This document shows positions 11,074 to 25,157 of a stretch of 64,000 nt of DNA, piece by piece. Numbering within the stretch: position 1 is the first letter of the stretch; each line of letters begins with the position of its first letter. Made by a program: the position numbers and the translations under genes. The notes under the pieces are model-generated. The model saw nothing but the letters and a program-made list of their open reading frames with translations, was not told the DNA's origin and did not search any database. The stretch spans positions 21,658,413-21,722,412 of the forward strand of contig OY804589.1 of NCBI GenBank assembly GCA_963680875.1. The letters run 5' to 3'. This DNA comes from Bathymodiolus brooksi (taxonomy: Eukaryota > Mollusca > Bivalvia > Mytilida > Modiolidae).

Positions 11074-14000
11074 AGGTCATTTAGAGTTCATGTTAGTATC
11101 AAGACCAGTCATAAAGTCATTCGTATTAAGGACAGTCATGGCCAATAAGGTATTTTATATGTCGTATTTGTATTAAGGAAAGTCATGGTCAATAAGGTCT
11201 TTCTTATACCCTACTGGTATTAAGGACAGTCATGGTCAATAAGATTTTGTATATGTCCTATTTGTATTAAGGACAATCATGGTCAATAAAATCTTGTATA
11301 TGTCGTACCTGTATTCAGGAAAGTCATGGTGAGTAAGGTCTTTTAAATGTCCTACTTGTATTAAGGACAGTCATGGTCAATAAGGTCTTTTATATGTCCT
11401 ACTTGTATTAAGGACAGTCATGGTCAATAAGGTCTTGTATATGTCCTATTTGTATTAAGGACAGTCATAGTCAATAAGGTATTAAATATGTCCTACTTGT
11501 ATAAAGGACAATCATGGTCAATAAGATCTATTATATGTCCTTCTTGTATTAAGGACAGTCATGGTCAATAAGGTCTTTTATATATCCTACTTGTATTAAG
11601 AAAGGTCATGGTCAATAAGGTCTTTTATATGTCCTACTTGTATTAAGGACATTCATGGTCTATAAGGTCTTTTATATGTCATATTTGTATTAAGGAAAGT
11701 CATGGTCAATAATGTCTTTTATATGTCCTACTTGTATTAAGGACATTCATGGTCAATAAGGTCTTTTATATGTCCTACTTGTATTAAGGACATTCATTGT
11801 CAATAAGGTCTTTTATATGTCCTATTTGGATTAAGGACAGTCATGGTCAATAAGGTCTTTTATATGTCAAACTTCTATCATGGAGAGTCATGGTAAATAA
11901 GGCCTTTTATATGTCCTATTTGCATTAAGGAAAATCATGGTCAATAACATCTTTTAGGTGTCCTTCTTGTATTAAGGAAAGTATTGGTCAATAAGATCAT
12001 TTATATGTCGTATTTGTATTAAGGACAGTCATGTCCAATAAGGTCTTTTATATGTCCTATTTGTATTAAGGACAGTCATAGCAAATAAGGTTTTTTTTTG
12101 TCCTACTTTTATTAAGGACAGTCCTGGTCTGTTAGGTCTTGTATATGTCCTACTTGTATTAAGGAGAGTCATGGTCAATAAGGTCTTTTATGTGTCCAAC
12201 TTGAATTAAGGACAATCATGGTCAATAAGATCTTTTATATATCCTTGTATTAAGGAAGGTCATGGTCAATAAGATCTTATATATGTCCTTCTTGTATTAA
12301 GGAAAGTATTGGTCAATAAGATCATTTATATGTCCTATTTGTATTAAGGACAGTCATGGTCAATAAGGCCTTTTATATGTTCTATTTTTAGTAAGGAAAT
12401 TCATGGTCAATCAGATCTTTTATATGTCCTATTTGTATTAAGGAGAGTCATAATCAAAAAGGGTTTTTATATGTCCTACTTGTATTAAGGAAAGTCATGG
12501 TCAATAAGGTCTTTTATATGTCATACTTGTGTTAAGGAAAGCCATGGTCAATAAGGTCTTTTAAATATCCTACTTGTATTAAGGACATTCATGGTCTATA
12601 AGGTCTTTTATATGTCATATTTGTATTAAGGAAAGTCATGGTCAATAAGGTCTTTTATATGTCCTACTTGTATTAAAGACATTCACGGTCAATAAGGTCT
12701 TTTATATGTCCTACTTGCATTAAGGACATTCATGGTCAATTAGGTCTTTTATATGTCCTACTTGTATTAAGGAATGTCATGGTCAATAAGGTCTTTTATA
12801 TGTCCTACTTGTATTAAAGAAAGTATTGGTCAATACGATCATTTATATGTCCTATTTATATTAAGGACAGTCGTGGTCAATAATATCTGTTATATGTCCT
12901 ACTTGTATTAAGGACAGTCATGGTCAATAAGGTCTTTTATATGTCATACTCCTATCATGGAGAGTCATGGTCAATAAAGCCTTTTATATGTCCTATTTGT
13001 ATTAAGGAAAGTCATGATCAAAAAAATCTTTTATATGTCCTATTTGTATTAAGGAAAGTCATGGTCAATAAGGTCTTTTAAATGTCCTACTTGTATTAAG
13101 GACATCCATGGTCTATAAGGTCTTTTATATGTCATATTTGTATTAAGGAAAGTCATGGTCAATACGGTCTTTTATATGACCTACTTGTATTAAGGACATT
13201 CATGGTCAATAAGGTCTTTTATATGTCCTACTTGTATTAAGGACATTCATGGTCAATAAGGTCTTTTATATGTCCTACTTGTATTAAGGACATTCAAGGT
13301 CAATAATATCTTTTATATGTCCTACTTGTATTAAGGAAAGTCATGGTCAATAAGGTCTTTTATATGTCCTACTTGTATTAAGGAAAGTCAAGGTCAATAA
13401 GGTCTTTTTTATGTCCTACTTGTATTAAGGACATTCATGGTCAATAAGGTCTTTTATATGTCATATTTGTATTAAGGAAATTCATGGTCAATAAGGTCTT
13501 TTTTATGTCCAACTTGTATAAAGGACAATCATGGTCAATAAGATCTTTTTTATGTCCAACTTGTATTAAGGAAAGTATTGGTCAATACGATCATTTATAT
13601 TTCCTTTTTGTATTAAGGACATTCATGGTCAATAAGGTCTTTTATATGTCCTACTTGTATTAAAGACATTCAAGGTCTGTTATATGTCCTTCTTGTATTA
13701 AAGAAAGTATTGGTCAATAAGATCATTTATATGTCCTATTTGTATTAAGGACAGTCATGGTCAATACGGTCTTTTATATGTCCTACTTGTATTAAGGACA
13801 GTCATGGTCAATAAGGTCTTTTATATGTCCTACTTGTATTAAGGACATTCATGGTCAATAAGGTCTTTTATATGTCCTACTTGTATTAAGGACATTCAAG
13901 GTCAATAATATCTTTTATATGTCCTACTTGTATTAAGGAAAGTCATGGTCAATAAGGTCTTTTATATGTCCTACTTGTATTAAGGAAAGTCAAGGTCAAT

Positions 14001-17000
14001 AAGGTCTTTTTTATGTCCTACTTGTATTAAGGACATTCATGGTCAATAAGGTCTTTTATATGTCATATTTGTATTAAGGAAATTCATGGTCAATAAGGTC
14101 TTTTATATATCCTTGTATTAAGGAAGGTCATGGTCAATAAGATCTTATATATGTCCTTCTTGTATTAAGGAAAGTATTGGTCAATAAGATCATTTATATG
14201 TCCTATTTGTATTAAGGACAGTCATGGTCAATAAGGCCTTTTATATGTTCTATTTTTATTAAGGAAATTCATGGTCAATCAGATCTTTTATATGTCCTAT
14301 TTGTATTAAGGAGAGTCATGGTCAAAAAGGTTTTTTATATGTCCTACTTGTATTAAGGAAAGTCATGGTCAATAAGGTCTTTTATATGTCATACTTGTGT
14401 TAAGGAAAGCCATGGTCAATAAGGTCTTTTAAATATCCTACTTGTATTAAGGACATTCATGGTCTATAAGGTCTTTTATATGTCATATTTGTATTAAGGA
14501 AAGTCATGGTCAATAAGGTCTTTTATATGTCCTACTTGTATTAAAGACATTCACGGTCAATAAGGTCTTTTATATGTCCTACTTGCATTAAGGAATGTCA
14601 TGGTCAATAAGGTCTTTTATATGTCCTACTTGTATTAAGGACATTCATGGTCAATTAGGTCTTTTATATGTCCTACTTGTATTAAGGAATGTCATGGTCA
14701 ATAAGGTCTTTTATATGTCCTACTTGTATTAAAGAAAGTATTGGTCAATACGATCATTTATATGTCCTATTTATATTAAGGATTGTCGTGGTCAATAATA
14801 TCTGTTATATGTCCTACTTGTATTAAGGACAGTCATGGTCAATAAGGTCTTTTATATGTCATACTCCTATCATGGAGAGTCATGGTCAATAAAGCCTTTT
14901 ATATGTCCTATTTGTATTAAGGAAAGTCATGATCAAAAAAATCTTTTATATGTCCTATTTGTATTAAGGAAAGTCATGGTCAACAAGGTCTTTTAAATGT
15001 CCTACTTGTATTAAGGACATCCATGGTCTATAAGGTCTTTTATATGGCATATTTGTATTAAGGAAAGTCATGGTCAATACGGTCTTTTATATGACCTACT
15101 TGTATTAAGGACATTCATGGTCAATAAGGTCTTTTATATGTCCTACTTGTATTAAGGACATTCATGGTCAATAAGGTCTTTTATATGTCCTACTTGTATT
15201 AAGGACATATAAGGTCAATAATATCTTTTATTTGTCCTACTTGTATTAAGGAAAGTCATGGTCAATAAGGTCTTTTATATGTCCTACTTGTATTAAGGAA
15301 AGTCAAGGTCAATAAGGTCTTTTTTATGTCCTACTTGTATTAAGGACATTCATGGTCAATAAGGTCTTTTATATGTCATATTTGTATTAAGGAAATTCAT
15401 GGTCAATAAGGTCTTTTTTATGTCCAACTTGTATAAAGGACAATCATGGTCAATAAGATCTTTTTTATGTCCAACTAGTATTAAGGAAAGTATTGGTCAA
15501 TACGATCATTTATATGTCCTTTTTGTATTAAGGACATTCATGGTCAATAAGGTCTTTTATATGTCCTACTTGTATTAAAGACATTCAAGGTCTGTTATAT
15601 GTCCTTCTTGTATTAAAGAAAGTATTGGTCAATAAGATCATTTATATGTCCTATTTGTATTAAGGACAGTCATGGTCAATACGGTCTTTTATATGTCCTA
15701 CTTGTATTAAGGACAGTCATGGTCAATAAGGTCTTTTATATGTCCTACTTGTATTAAGGACATTCATGGTCAATAAGGTCTTTTATATGTCCTACTTGTA
15801 TTAAGGACATTCAAGGTCAATAATATCTTTTATATGTCCTACTTGTATTAAGGAAAGTCATGGTCAATAAGGTCTTTTATATGTCCTACTTGTATTAAGG
15901 AAAGTCATGGTCAATAAGGTCTTTTATATGTCCTATTTGTATTAAGGACATTCATGGTCAATAAGGTCTTTTATATGTCATATTTGTATTAAGGAAATTC
16001 ATGGTCAATAAGGTCTTTTATATGTCCAACTTGTATAAAGGACAATCATGGTTAATAAGATCTTTTTTATGTCCTTTTTGTATTAAGGAAAGTATTGGTC
16101 AATACGATCATTTATATGTCCTTTTTGTATTAAGGACATTCATGGTCAATAAGGTCTTTTATATGTCCTACTTGTATTAAAGACATTCACGGTCAATAAG
16201 GTATTTTATATGTCCTACTTGTATTAAGGACATTCATGGTCAATAAGGTCTTTTATATGTCCTACTTGTATTAAGGAAAGTCATGGTCAATAAGGTCTGT
16301 TACATGTCCTACTTATATTAATGAAAGTATTGGTCAATAAGATCATTTATATGTCCTACTTGTATTAAAGAAAGTATTGGTCAATAAGATCATTTATATG
16401 TCCTATTTGTATTAAGGACAGTCATGGTCAATAAGATCTGTTATATGTCTTACTTGTATTAAGGACAGTCATGGTCAATAAGGTCTTTTATATGTCATAC
16501 TTCTATCACGGAGAGTCATGGTAAATAAGGCCTTTTATATGTCCTATTTGTACTAAGGAAAATCATGGTCAATAACATCTTTTATGTGTCCTTCTTGTAT
16601 TAAGGAAAGTATTGGTCAATAAGATCATTTATATGTCGTATTTGTATTAAGGACAGTCATGTTCAATAAGGTCTTTTATATGTCCTATTTGTATTAAGGA
16701 CAGTCATAGCCAATAAAGTTTTTTATATGTCCTACTTTTATTAAGGACAGTCTTGGTCAGTTAGGTCTTGTATATATCCTACTTGTATTAAGGAGAGTCA
16801 TGATCAATAAGGTCTTTTATATGTCCTACTTGTATTAAGGAAGGTCAGAGTCAATAAGGTCTGTTATGTGTCCAACTTGTATTAAGGACAATCATGGTCA
16901 ATAAGATCTTTTATATGTCCAACTTGTATTAAGGACAATCATCGTCAATAAGATTTTTTATTTGTCCTTCTTGTATTAAGGAAAGTATTTGTTAATAAGA

Positions 17001-18115
17001 TCTGTTATATGTCCTACTTGTATTAAGGACAGTCATGGTCAATAAGGTCTTTTATATGTCCTACTTCTATCATGGATAGTCATGGTAAATAAGGCCTTTT
17101 ATATGTTCTATTTTTAATAAGGAAATGCATGGTCAATCAGGTCTTTGATATGTCCTATTTGTATTAAGGAAAGACATGGTCAATAAGGTTTTTTATATGT
17201 CATACTTGCGTTACGGAAAGCCATGGTCAATAAGGTCTTTTAAATGTCCTACTTGTATTAAGGACATTCATTGTCTATAAGGTCTTTTATATGTCATATT
17301 TGTATTAAGGAAAGTCATGGTCAATAAGGTCTTTTATATGTCCTACTTGTATTAAAGACATTCACGGTCAATAAGGTCTTTTATATGTCCTACTTGCATT
17401 AAGGACATTCATGGTCAATAAGGTCTTTTATATGTCCTACTTGTATTAAGGACATTCATGGTCAATAAGGTCTTTTATATGTCCTACTTGTATTAAGGAA
17501 AGTCATTGTCAATAAGGTCTTTTATATGTCCTACTTGTATTAAAGAAAGTATTGGTCAATAAGATCATTTATATGTCCTATTTGGATTAAGGACAATCAT
17601 GGTCAATAAAATCTTGTATATGTCGTACCTGTATTCAGGAAAGTCATGGTGAGTAAGGTCTTTTATATGTCCTACTTGTATTAAAGACATTCATGGTCAA
17701 TAAGGTCTTTTATATGTCCTACTTGCATTAAGGACATTCATGGTCAATAAGGTATTTTATATGTCCTACTTGTATTAAGGATATTCATGGTCAATAAAGT
17801 CTTTTATATGACCTACTTGTTTTAAGGAAAGTCATGGTCAATAAGGTCTGTTACATGTCCTACTTATATTAATGAAAGTATTGGTCAATAAGATCATTTA
17901 TATGTCCTATTTGTATTAAGGACAGTCGTGGTCAATGCTATCTGTTATATGTCCTAATTGTATTAAGGAGAGTCATGGTCAATAAGGTCTTTTATATGTC
18001 ATACTTCTATCATGGAGAGTCATGGTCAATAAGGCCTTTTATATGTCCTATTTGTACTAAGGAGAGTCATGGTCAAAAAAGTCTTTTATATGTCCTATTT
18101 GTATTAAGGACATTT
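11074..18115. repeat. 7,042-bp higher-order repeat, copy 1
   Basis: It begins at AGGTCATTTAGAGTTCATG and is followed directly by a second copy starting at 18116. Offset checks at 11261, 13671, 17641, 18001 and 18111 all give exactly 7,042 bp. Inside it, the block starting at ATCCTTGTATTAAGG (12241) is repeated at 14109 with an offset of 1,868 to 1,915 bp. The difference equals one 47-bp unit. Confidence 0.95.
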
Positions 18116-21100
18116 AGGTCATTTAGAGTTCATGTTAGTATCAAGACCAGTCATAAAGTCATTCGTATTAAGGACAGTCATGGCCAATAAGGTATTTTAT
18201 ATGTCGTATTTGTATTAAGGAAAGTCATGGTCAATAAGGTCTTTCTTATACCCTACTTGTATTAAGGACAGTCATGGTCAATAAGATTTTGTATATGTCC
18301 TATTTGTATTAAGGACAATCATGGTCAATAAAATCTTGTATATGTCGTACCTGTATTCAGGAAAGTCATGGTGAGTAAGGTCTTTTAAATGTCCTACTTG
18401 TATTAAGGACAGTCATGGTCAATAAGGTCTTTTATATGTCCTACTTGTATTAAGGACAGTCATGGTCAATAAGGTCTTGTATATGTCCTATTTGTATTAA
18501 GGACAGTCATAGTCAATAAGGTATTAAATATGTCCTACTTGTATAAAGGACAATCATGGTCAATAAGATCTATTATATGTCCTTCTTGTATTAAGGACAG
18601 TCATGGTCAATAAGGTCTTTTATATATCCTACTTGTATTAAGAAAGGTCATGGTCAATAAGGTCTTTTATATGTCCTACTTGTATTAAGGACATTCATGG
18701 TCTATAAGGTCTTTTATATGTCATATTTGTATTAAGGAAAGTCATGGTCAATAATGTCTTTTATATGTCCTACTTGTATTAAGGACATTCATGGTCAATA
18801 AGGTCTTTTATATGTCCTACTTGTATTAAGGACATTCATTGTCAATAAGGTCTTTTATATGTCCTATTTGGATTAAGGACAGTCATGGTCAATAAGGTCT
18901 TTTATATGTCAAACTTCTATCATGGAGAGTCATGGTAAATAAGGCCTTTTATATGTCCTATTTGCATTAAGGAAAATCATGGTCAATAACATCTTTTAGG
19001 TGTCCTTCTTGTATTAAGGAAAGTATTGGTCAATAAGATCATTTATATGTCGTATTTGTATTAAGGACAGTCATGTCCAATAAGGTCTTTTATATGTCCT
19101 ATTTGTATTAAGGACAGTCATAGCAAATAAGGTTTTTTTTTGTCCTACTTTTATTAAGGACAGTCCTGGTCTGTTAGGTCTTGTATATGTCCTACTTGTA
19201 TTAAGGAGAGTCATGGTCAATAAGGTCTTTTATGTGTCCAACTTGAATTAAGGACAATCATGGTCAATAAGATCTTTTATATATCCTTGTATTAAGGAAG
19301 GTCATGGTCAATAAGATCTTATATATGTCCTTCTTGTATTAAGGAAAGTATTGGTCAATAAGATCATTTATATGTCCTATTTGTATTAAGGACAGTCATG
19401 GTCAATAAGGCCTTTTATATGTTCTATTTTTAGTAAGGAAATTCATGGTCAATCAGATCTTTTATATGTCCTATTTGTATTAAGGAGAGTCATAATCAAA
19501 AAGGGTTTTTATATGTCCTACTTGTATTAAGGAAAGTCATGGTCAATAAGGTCTTTTATATGTCATACTTGTGTTAAGGAAAGCCATGGTCAATAAGGTC
19601 TTTTAAATATCCTACTTGTATTAAGGACATTCATGGTCTATAAGGTCTTTTATATGTCATATTTGTATTAAGGAAAGTCATGGTCAATAAGGTCTTTTAT
19701 ATGTCCTACTTGTATTAAAGACATTCACGGTCAATAAGGTCTTTTATATGTCCTACTTGCATTAAGGACATTCATGGTCAATTAGGTCTTTTATATGTCC
19801 TACTTGTATTAAGGAATGTCATGGTCAATAAGGTCTTTTATATGTCCTACTTGTATTAAAGAAAGTATTGGTCAATACGATCATTTATATGTCCTATTTA
19901 TATTAAGGACAGTCGTGGTCAATAATATCTGTTATATGTCCTACTTGTATTAAGGACAGTCATGGTCAATAAGGTCTTTTATATGTCATACTCCTATCAT
20001 GGAGAGTCATGGTCAATAAAGCCTTTTATATGTCCTATTTGTATTAAGGAAAGTCATGATCAAAAAAATCTTTTATATGTCCTATTTGTATTAAGGAAAG
20101 TCATGGTCAATAAGGTCTTTTAAATGTCCTACTTGTATTAAGGACATCCATGGTCTATAAGGTCTTTTATATGTCATATTTGTATTAAGGAAAGTCATGG
20201 TCAATACGGTCTTTTATATGACCTACTTGTATTAAGGACATTCATGGTCAATAAGGTCTTTTATATGTCCTACTTGTATTAAGGACATTCATGGTCAATA
20301 AGGTCTTTTATATGTCCTACTTGTATTAAGGACATTCAAGGTCAATAATATCTTTTATATGTCCTACTTGTATTAAGGAAAGTCATGGTCAATAAGGTCT
20401 TTTATATGTCCTACTTGTATTAAGGAAAGTCAAGGTCAATAAGGTCTTTTTTATGTCCTACTTGTATTAAGGACATTCATGGTCAATAAGGTCTTTTATA
20501 TGTCATATTTGTATTAAGGAAATTCATGGTCAATAAGGTCTTTTTTATGTCCAACTTGTATAAAGGACAATCATGGTCAATAAGATCTTTTTTATGTCCA
20601 ACTTGTATTAAGGAAAGTATTGGTCAATACGATCATTTATATTTCCTTTTTGTATTAAGGACATTCATGGTCAATAAGGTCTTTTATATGTCCTACTTGT
20701 ATTAAAGACATTCAAGGTCTGTTATATGTCCTTCTTGTATTAAAGAAAGTATTGGTCAATAAGATCATTTATATGTCCTATTTGTATTAAGGACAGTCAT
20801 GGTCAATACGGTCTTTTATATGTCCTACTTGTATTAAGGACAGTCATGGTCAATAAGGTCTTTTATATGTCCTACTTGTATTAAGGACATTCATGGTCAA
20901 TAAGGTCTTTTATATGTCCTACTTGTATTAAGGACATTCAAGGTCAATAATATCTTTTATATGTCCTACTTGTATTAAGGAAAGTCATGGTCAATAAGGT
21001 CTTTTATATGTCCTACTTGTATTAAGGAAAGTCAAGGTCAATAAGGTCTTTTTTATGTCCTACTTGTATTAAGGACATTCATGGTCAATAAGGTCTTTTA

Positions 21101-24100
21101 TATGTCATATTTGTATTAAGGAAATTCATGGTCAATAAGGTCTTTTATATATCCTTGTATTAAGGAAGGTCATGGTCAATAAGATCTTATATATGTCCTT
21201 CTTGTATTAAGGAAAGTATTGGTCAATAAGATCATTTATATGTCCTATTTGTATTAAGGACAGTCATGGTCAATAAGGCCTTTTATATGTTCTATTTTTA
21301 TTAAGGAAATTCATGGTCAATCAGATCTTTTATATGTCCTATTTGTATTAAGGAGAGTCATGGTCAAAAAGGTTTTTTATATGTCCTACTTGTATTAAGG
21401 AAAGTCATGGTCAATAAGGTCTTTTATATGTCATACTTGTGTTAAGGAAAGCCATGGTCAATAAGGTCTTTTAAATATCCTACTTGTATTAAGGACATTC
21501 ATGGTCTATAAGGTCTTTTATATGTCATATTTGTATTAAGGAAAGTCATGGTCAATAAGGTCTTTTATATGTCCTACTTGTATTAAAGACATTCACGGTC
21601 AATAAGGTCTTTTATATGTCCTACTTGCATTAAGGAATGTCATGGTCAATAAGGTCTTTTATATGTCCTACTTGTATTAAGGACATTCATGGTCAATTAG
21701 GTCTTTTATATGTCCTACTTGTATTAAGGAATGTCATGGTCAATAAGGTCTTTTATATGTCCTACTTGTATTAAAGAAAGTATTGGTCAATACGATCATT
21801 TATATGTCCTATTTATATTAAGGATTGTCGTGGTCAATAATATCTGTTATATGTCCTACTTGTATTAAGGACAGTCATGGTCAATAAGGTCTTTTATATG
21901 TCATACTCCTATCATGGAGAGTCATGGTCAATAAAGCCTTTTATATGTCCTATTTGTATTAAGGAAAGTCATGATCAAAAAAATCTTTTATATGTCCTAT
22001 TTGTATTAAGGAAAGTCATGGTCAATAAGGTCTTTTAAATGTCCTACTTGTATTAAGGACATCCATGGTCTATAAGGTCTTTTATATGGCATATTTGTAT
22101 TAAGGAAAGTCATGGTCAATACGGTCTTTTATATGACCTACTTGTATTAAGGACATTCATGGTCAATAAGGTCTTTTATATGTCCTACTTGTATTAAGGA
22201 CATTCATGGTCAATAAGGTCTTTTATATGTCCTACTTGTATTAAGGACATATAAGGTCAATAATATCTTTTATTTGTCCTACTTGTATTAAGGAAAGTCA
22301 TGGTCAATAAGGTCTTTTATATGTCCTACTTGTATTAAGGAAAGTCAAGGTCAATAAGGTCTTTTTTATGTCCTACTTGTATTAAGGACATTCATGGTCA
22401 ATAAGGTCTTTTATATGTCATATTTGTATTAAGGAAATTCATGGTCAATAAGGTCTTTTTTATGTCCAACTTGTATAAAGGACAATCATGGTCAATAAGA
22501 TCTTTTTTATGTCCAACTAGTATTAAGGAAAGTATTGGTCAATACGATCATTTATATGTCCTTTTTGTATTAAGGACATTCATGGTCAATAAGGTCTTTT
22601 ATATGTCCTACTTGTATTAAAGACATTCAAGGTCTGTTATATGTCCTTCTTGTATTAAAGAAAGTATTGGTCAATAAGATCATTTATATGTCCTATTTGT
22701 ATTAAGGACAGTCATGGTCAATACGGTCTTTTATATGTCCTACTTGTATTAAGGACAGTCATGGTCAATAAGGTCTTTTATATGTCCTACTTGTATTAAG
22801 GACATTCATGGTCAATAAGGTCTTTTATATGTCCTACTTGTATTAAGGACATTCAAGGTCAATAATATCTTTTATATGTCCTACTTGTATTAAGGAAAGT
22901 CATGGTCAATAAGGTCTTTTATATGTCCTACTTGTATTAAGGAAAGTCATGGTCAATAAGGTCTTTTATATGTCCTACTTGTATTAAGGACATTCATGGT
23001 CAATAAGGTCTTTTATATGTCATATTTGTATTAAGGAAATTCATGGTCAATAAGGTCTTTTATATGTCCAACTTGTATAAAGGACAATCATGGTTAATAA
23101 GATCTTTTTTATGTCCTTTTTGTATTAAGGAAAGTATTGGTCAATACGATCATTTATATGTCCTTTTTGTATTAAGGACATTCATGGTCAATAAGGTCTT
23201 TTATATGTCCTACTTGTATTAAAGACATTCACGGTCAATAAGGTATTTTATATGTCCTACTTGTATTAAGGACATTCATGGTCAATAAGGTCTTTTATAT
23301 GTCCTACTTGTATTAAGGAAAGTCATGGTCAATAAGGTCTGTTACATGTCCTACTTATATTAATGAAAGTATTGGTCAATAAGATCATTTATATGTCCTA
23401 CTTGTATTAAAGAAAGTATTGGTCAATAAGATCATTTATATGTCCTATTTGTATTAAGGACAGTCATGGTCAATAAGATCTGTTATATGTCTTACTTGTA
23501 TTAAGGACAGTCATGGTCAATAAGGTCTTTTATATGTCATACTTCTATCACGGAGAGTCATGGTAAATAAGGCCTTTTATATGTCCTATTTGTACTAAGG
23601 AAAATCATGGTCAATAACATCTTTTATGTGTCCTTCTTGTATTAAGGAAAGTATTGGTCAATAAGATCATTTATATGTCGTATTTGTATTAAGGACAGTC
23701 ATGTTCAATAAGGTCTTTTATATGTCCTATTTGTATTAAGGACAGTCATAGCCAATAAAGTTTTTTATATGTCCTACTTTTATTAAGGACAGTCTTGGTC
23801 AGTTAGGTCTTGTATATATCCTACTTGTATTAAGGAGAGTCATGATCAATAAGGTCTTTTATATGTCCTACTTGTATTAAGGAAGGTCAGAGTCAATAAG
23901 GTCTGTTATGTGTCCAACTTGTATTAAGGACAATCATGGTCAATAAGATCTTTTATATGTCCAACTTGTATTAAGGACAATCATCGTCAATAAGATTTTT
24001 TATTTGTCCTTCTTGTATTAAGGAAAGTATTTGTTAATAAGATCTGTTATATGTCCTACTTGTATTAAGGACAGTCATGGTCAATAAGGTCTTTTATATG

Positions 24101-25157
24101 TCCTACTTCTATCATGGATAGTCATGGTAAATAAGGCCTTTTATATGTTCTATTTTTAATAAGGAAATGCATGGTCAATCAGGTCTTTGATATGTCCTAT
24201 TTGTATTAAGGAAAGACATGGTCAATAAGGTTTTTTATATGTCATACTTGCGTTACGGAAAGCCATGGTCAATAAGGTCTTTTAAATGTCCTACTTGTAT
24301 TAAGGACATTCATTGTCTATAAGGTCTTTTATATGTCATATTTGTATTAAGGAAAGTCATGGTCAATAAGGTCTTTTATATGTCCTACTTGTATTAAAGA
24401 CATTCACGGTCAATAAGGTCTTTTATATGTCCTACTTGCATTAAGGACATTCATGGTCAATAAGGTCTTTTATATGTCCTACTTGTATTAAGGACATTCA
24501 TGGTCAATAAGGTCTTTTATATGTCCTACTTGTATTAAGGAAAGTCATTGTCAATAAGGTCTTTTATATGTCCTACTTGTATTAAAGAAAGTATTGGTCA
24601 ATAAGATCATTTATATGTCCTATTTGGATTAAGGACAATCATGGTCAATAAAATCTTGTATATGTCGTACCTGTATTCAGGAAAGTCATGGTGAGTAAGG
24701 TCTTTTATATGTCCTACTTGTATTAAAGACATTCATGGTCAATAAGGTCTTTTATATGTCCTACTTGCATTAAGGACATTCATGGTCAATAAGGTATTTT
24801 ATATGTCCTACTTGTATTAAGGATATTCATGGTCAGTAAAGTCTTTTATATGACCTACTTGTTTTAAGGAAAGTCATGGTCAATAAGGTCTGTTACATGT
24901 CCTACTTATATTAATGAAAGTATTGGTCAATAAGATCATTTATATGTCCTATTTGTATTAAGGACAGTCGTGGTCAATACTATCTGTTATATGTCCTAAT
25001 TGTATTAAGGAGAGTCATGGTCAATAAGGTCTTTTATATGTCATACTTCTATCATGGAGAGTCATGGTCAATAAGGCCTTTTATATGTCCTATTTGTACT
25101 AAGGAGAGTCATGGTCAAAAAAGTCTTTTATATGTCCTATTTGTATTAAGGACATTC
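18116..25157. repeat. 7,042-bp higher-order repeat, copy 2
   Basis: Nearly identical to 11074-18115. By eye I found only a handful of substitutions, for example near 14972/22014, 15935/22977, 17797/24839 and 17939/24981. It diverges from copy 1 at 25157. After it, a further partial block (25157-26880) matches the 23.3-25.1 kb part at an offset of about 1,833 bp, which is 39 units of 47 bp. Confidence 0.95.

Noticed and set aside
17975..18190. ORF within the satellite with repeated YMSYF/YVLF-like words (also 61757-61969 and 63152-63379)
   Set aside because: The frame rotates with the 47-bp unit and stops vary at random. It is a by-product of repeat sequence lacking stops locally.
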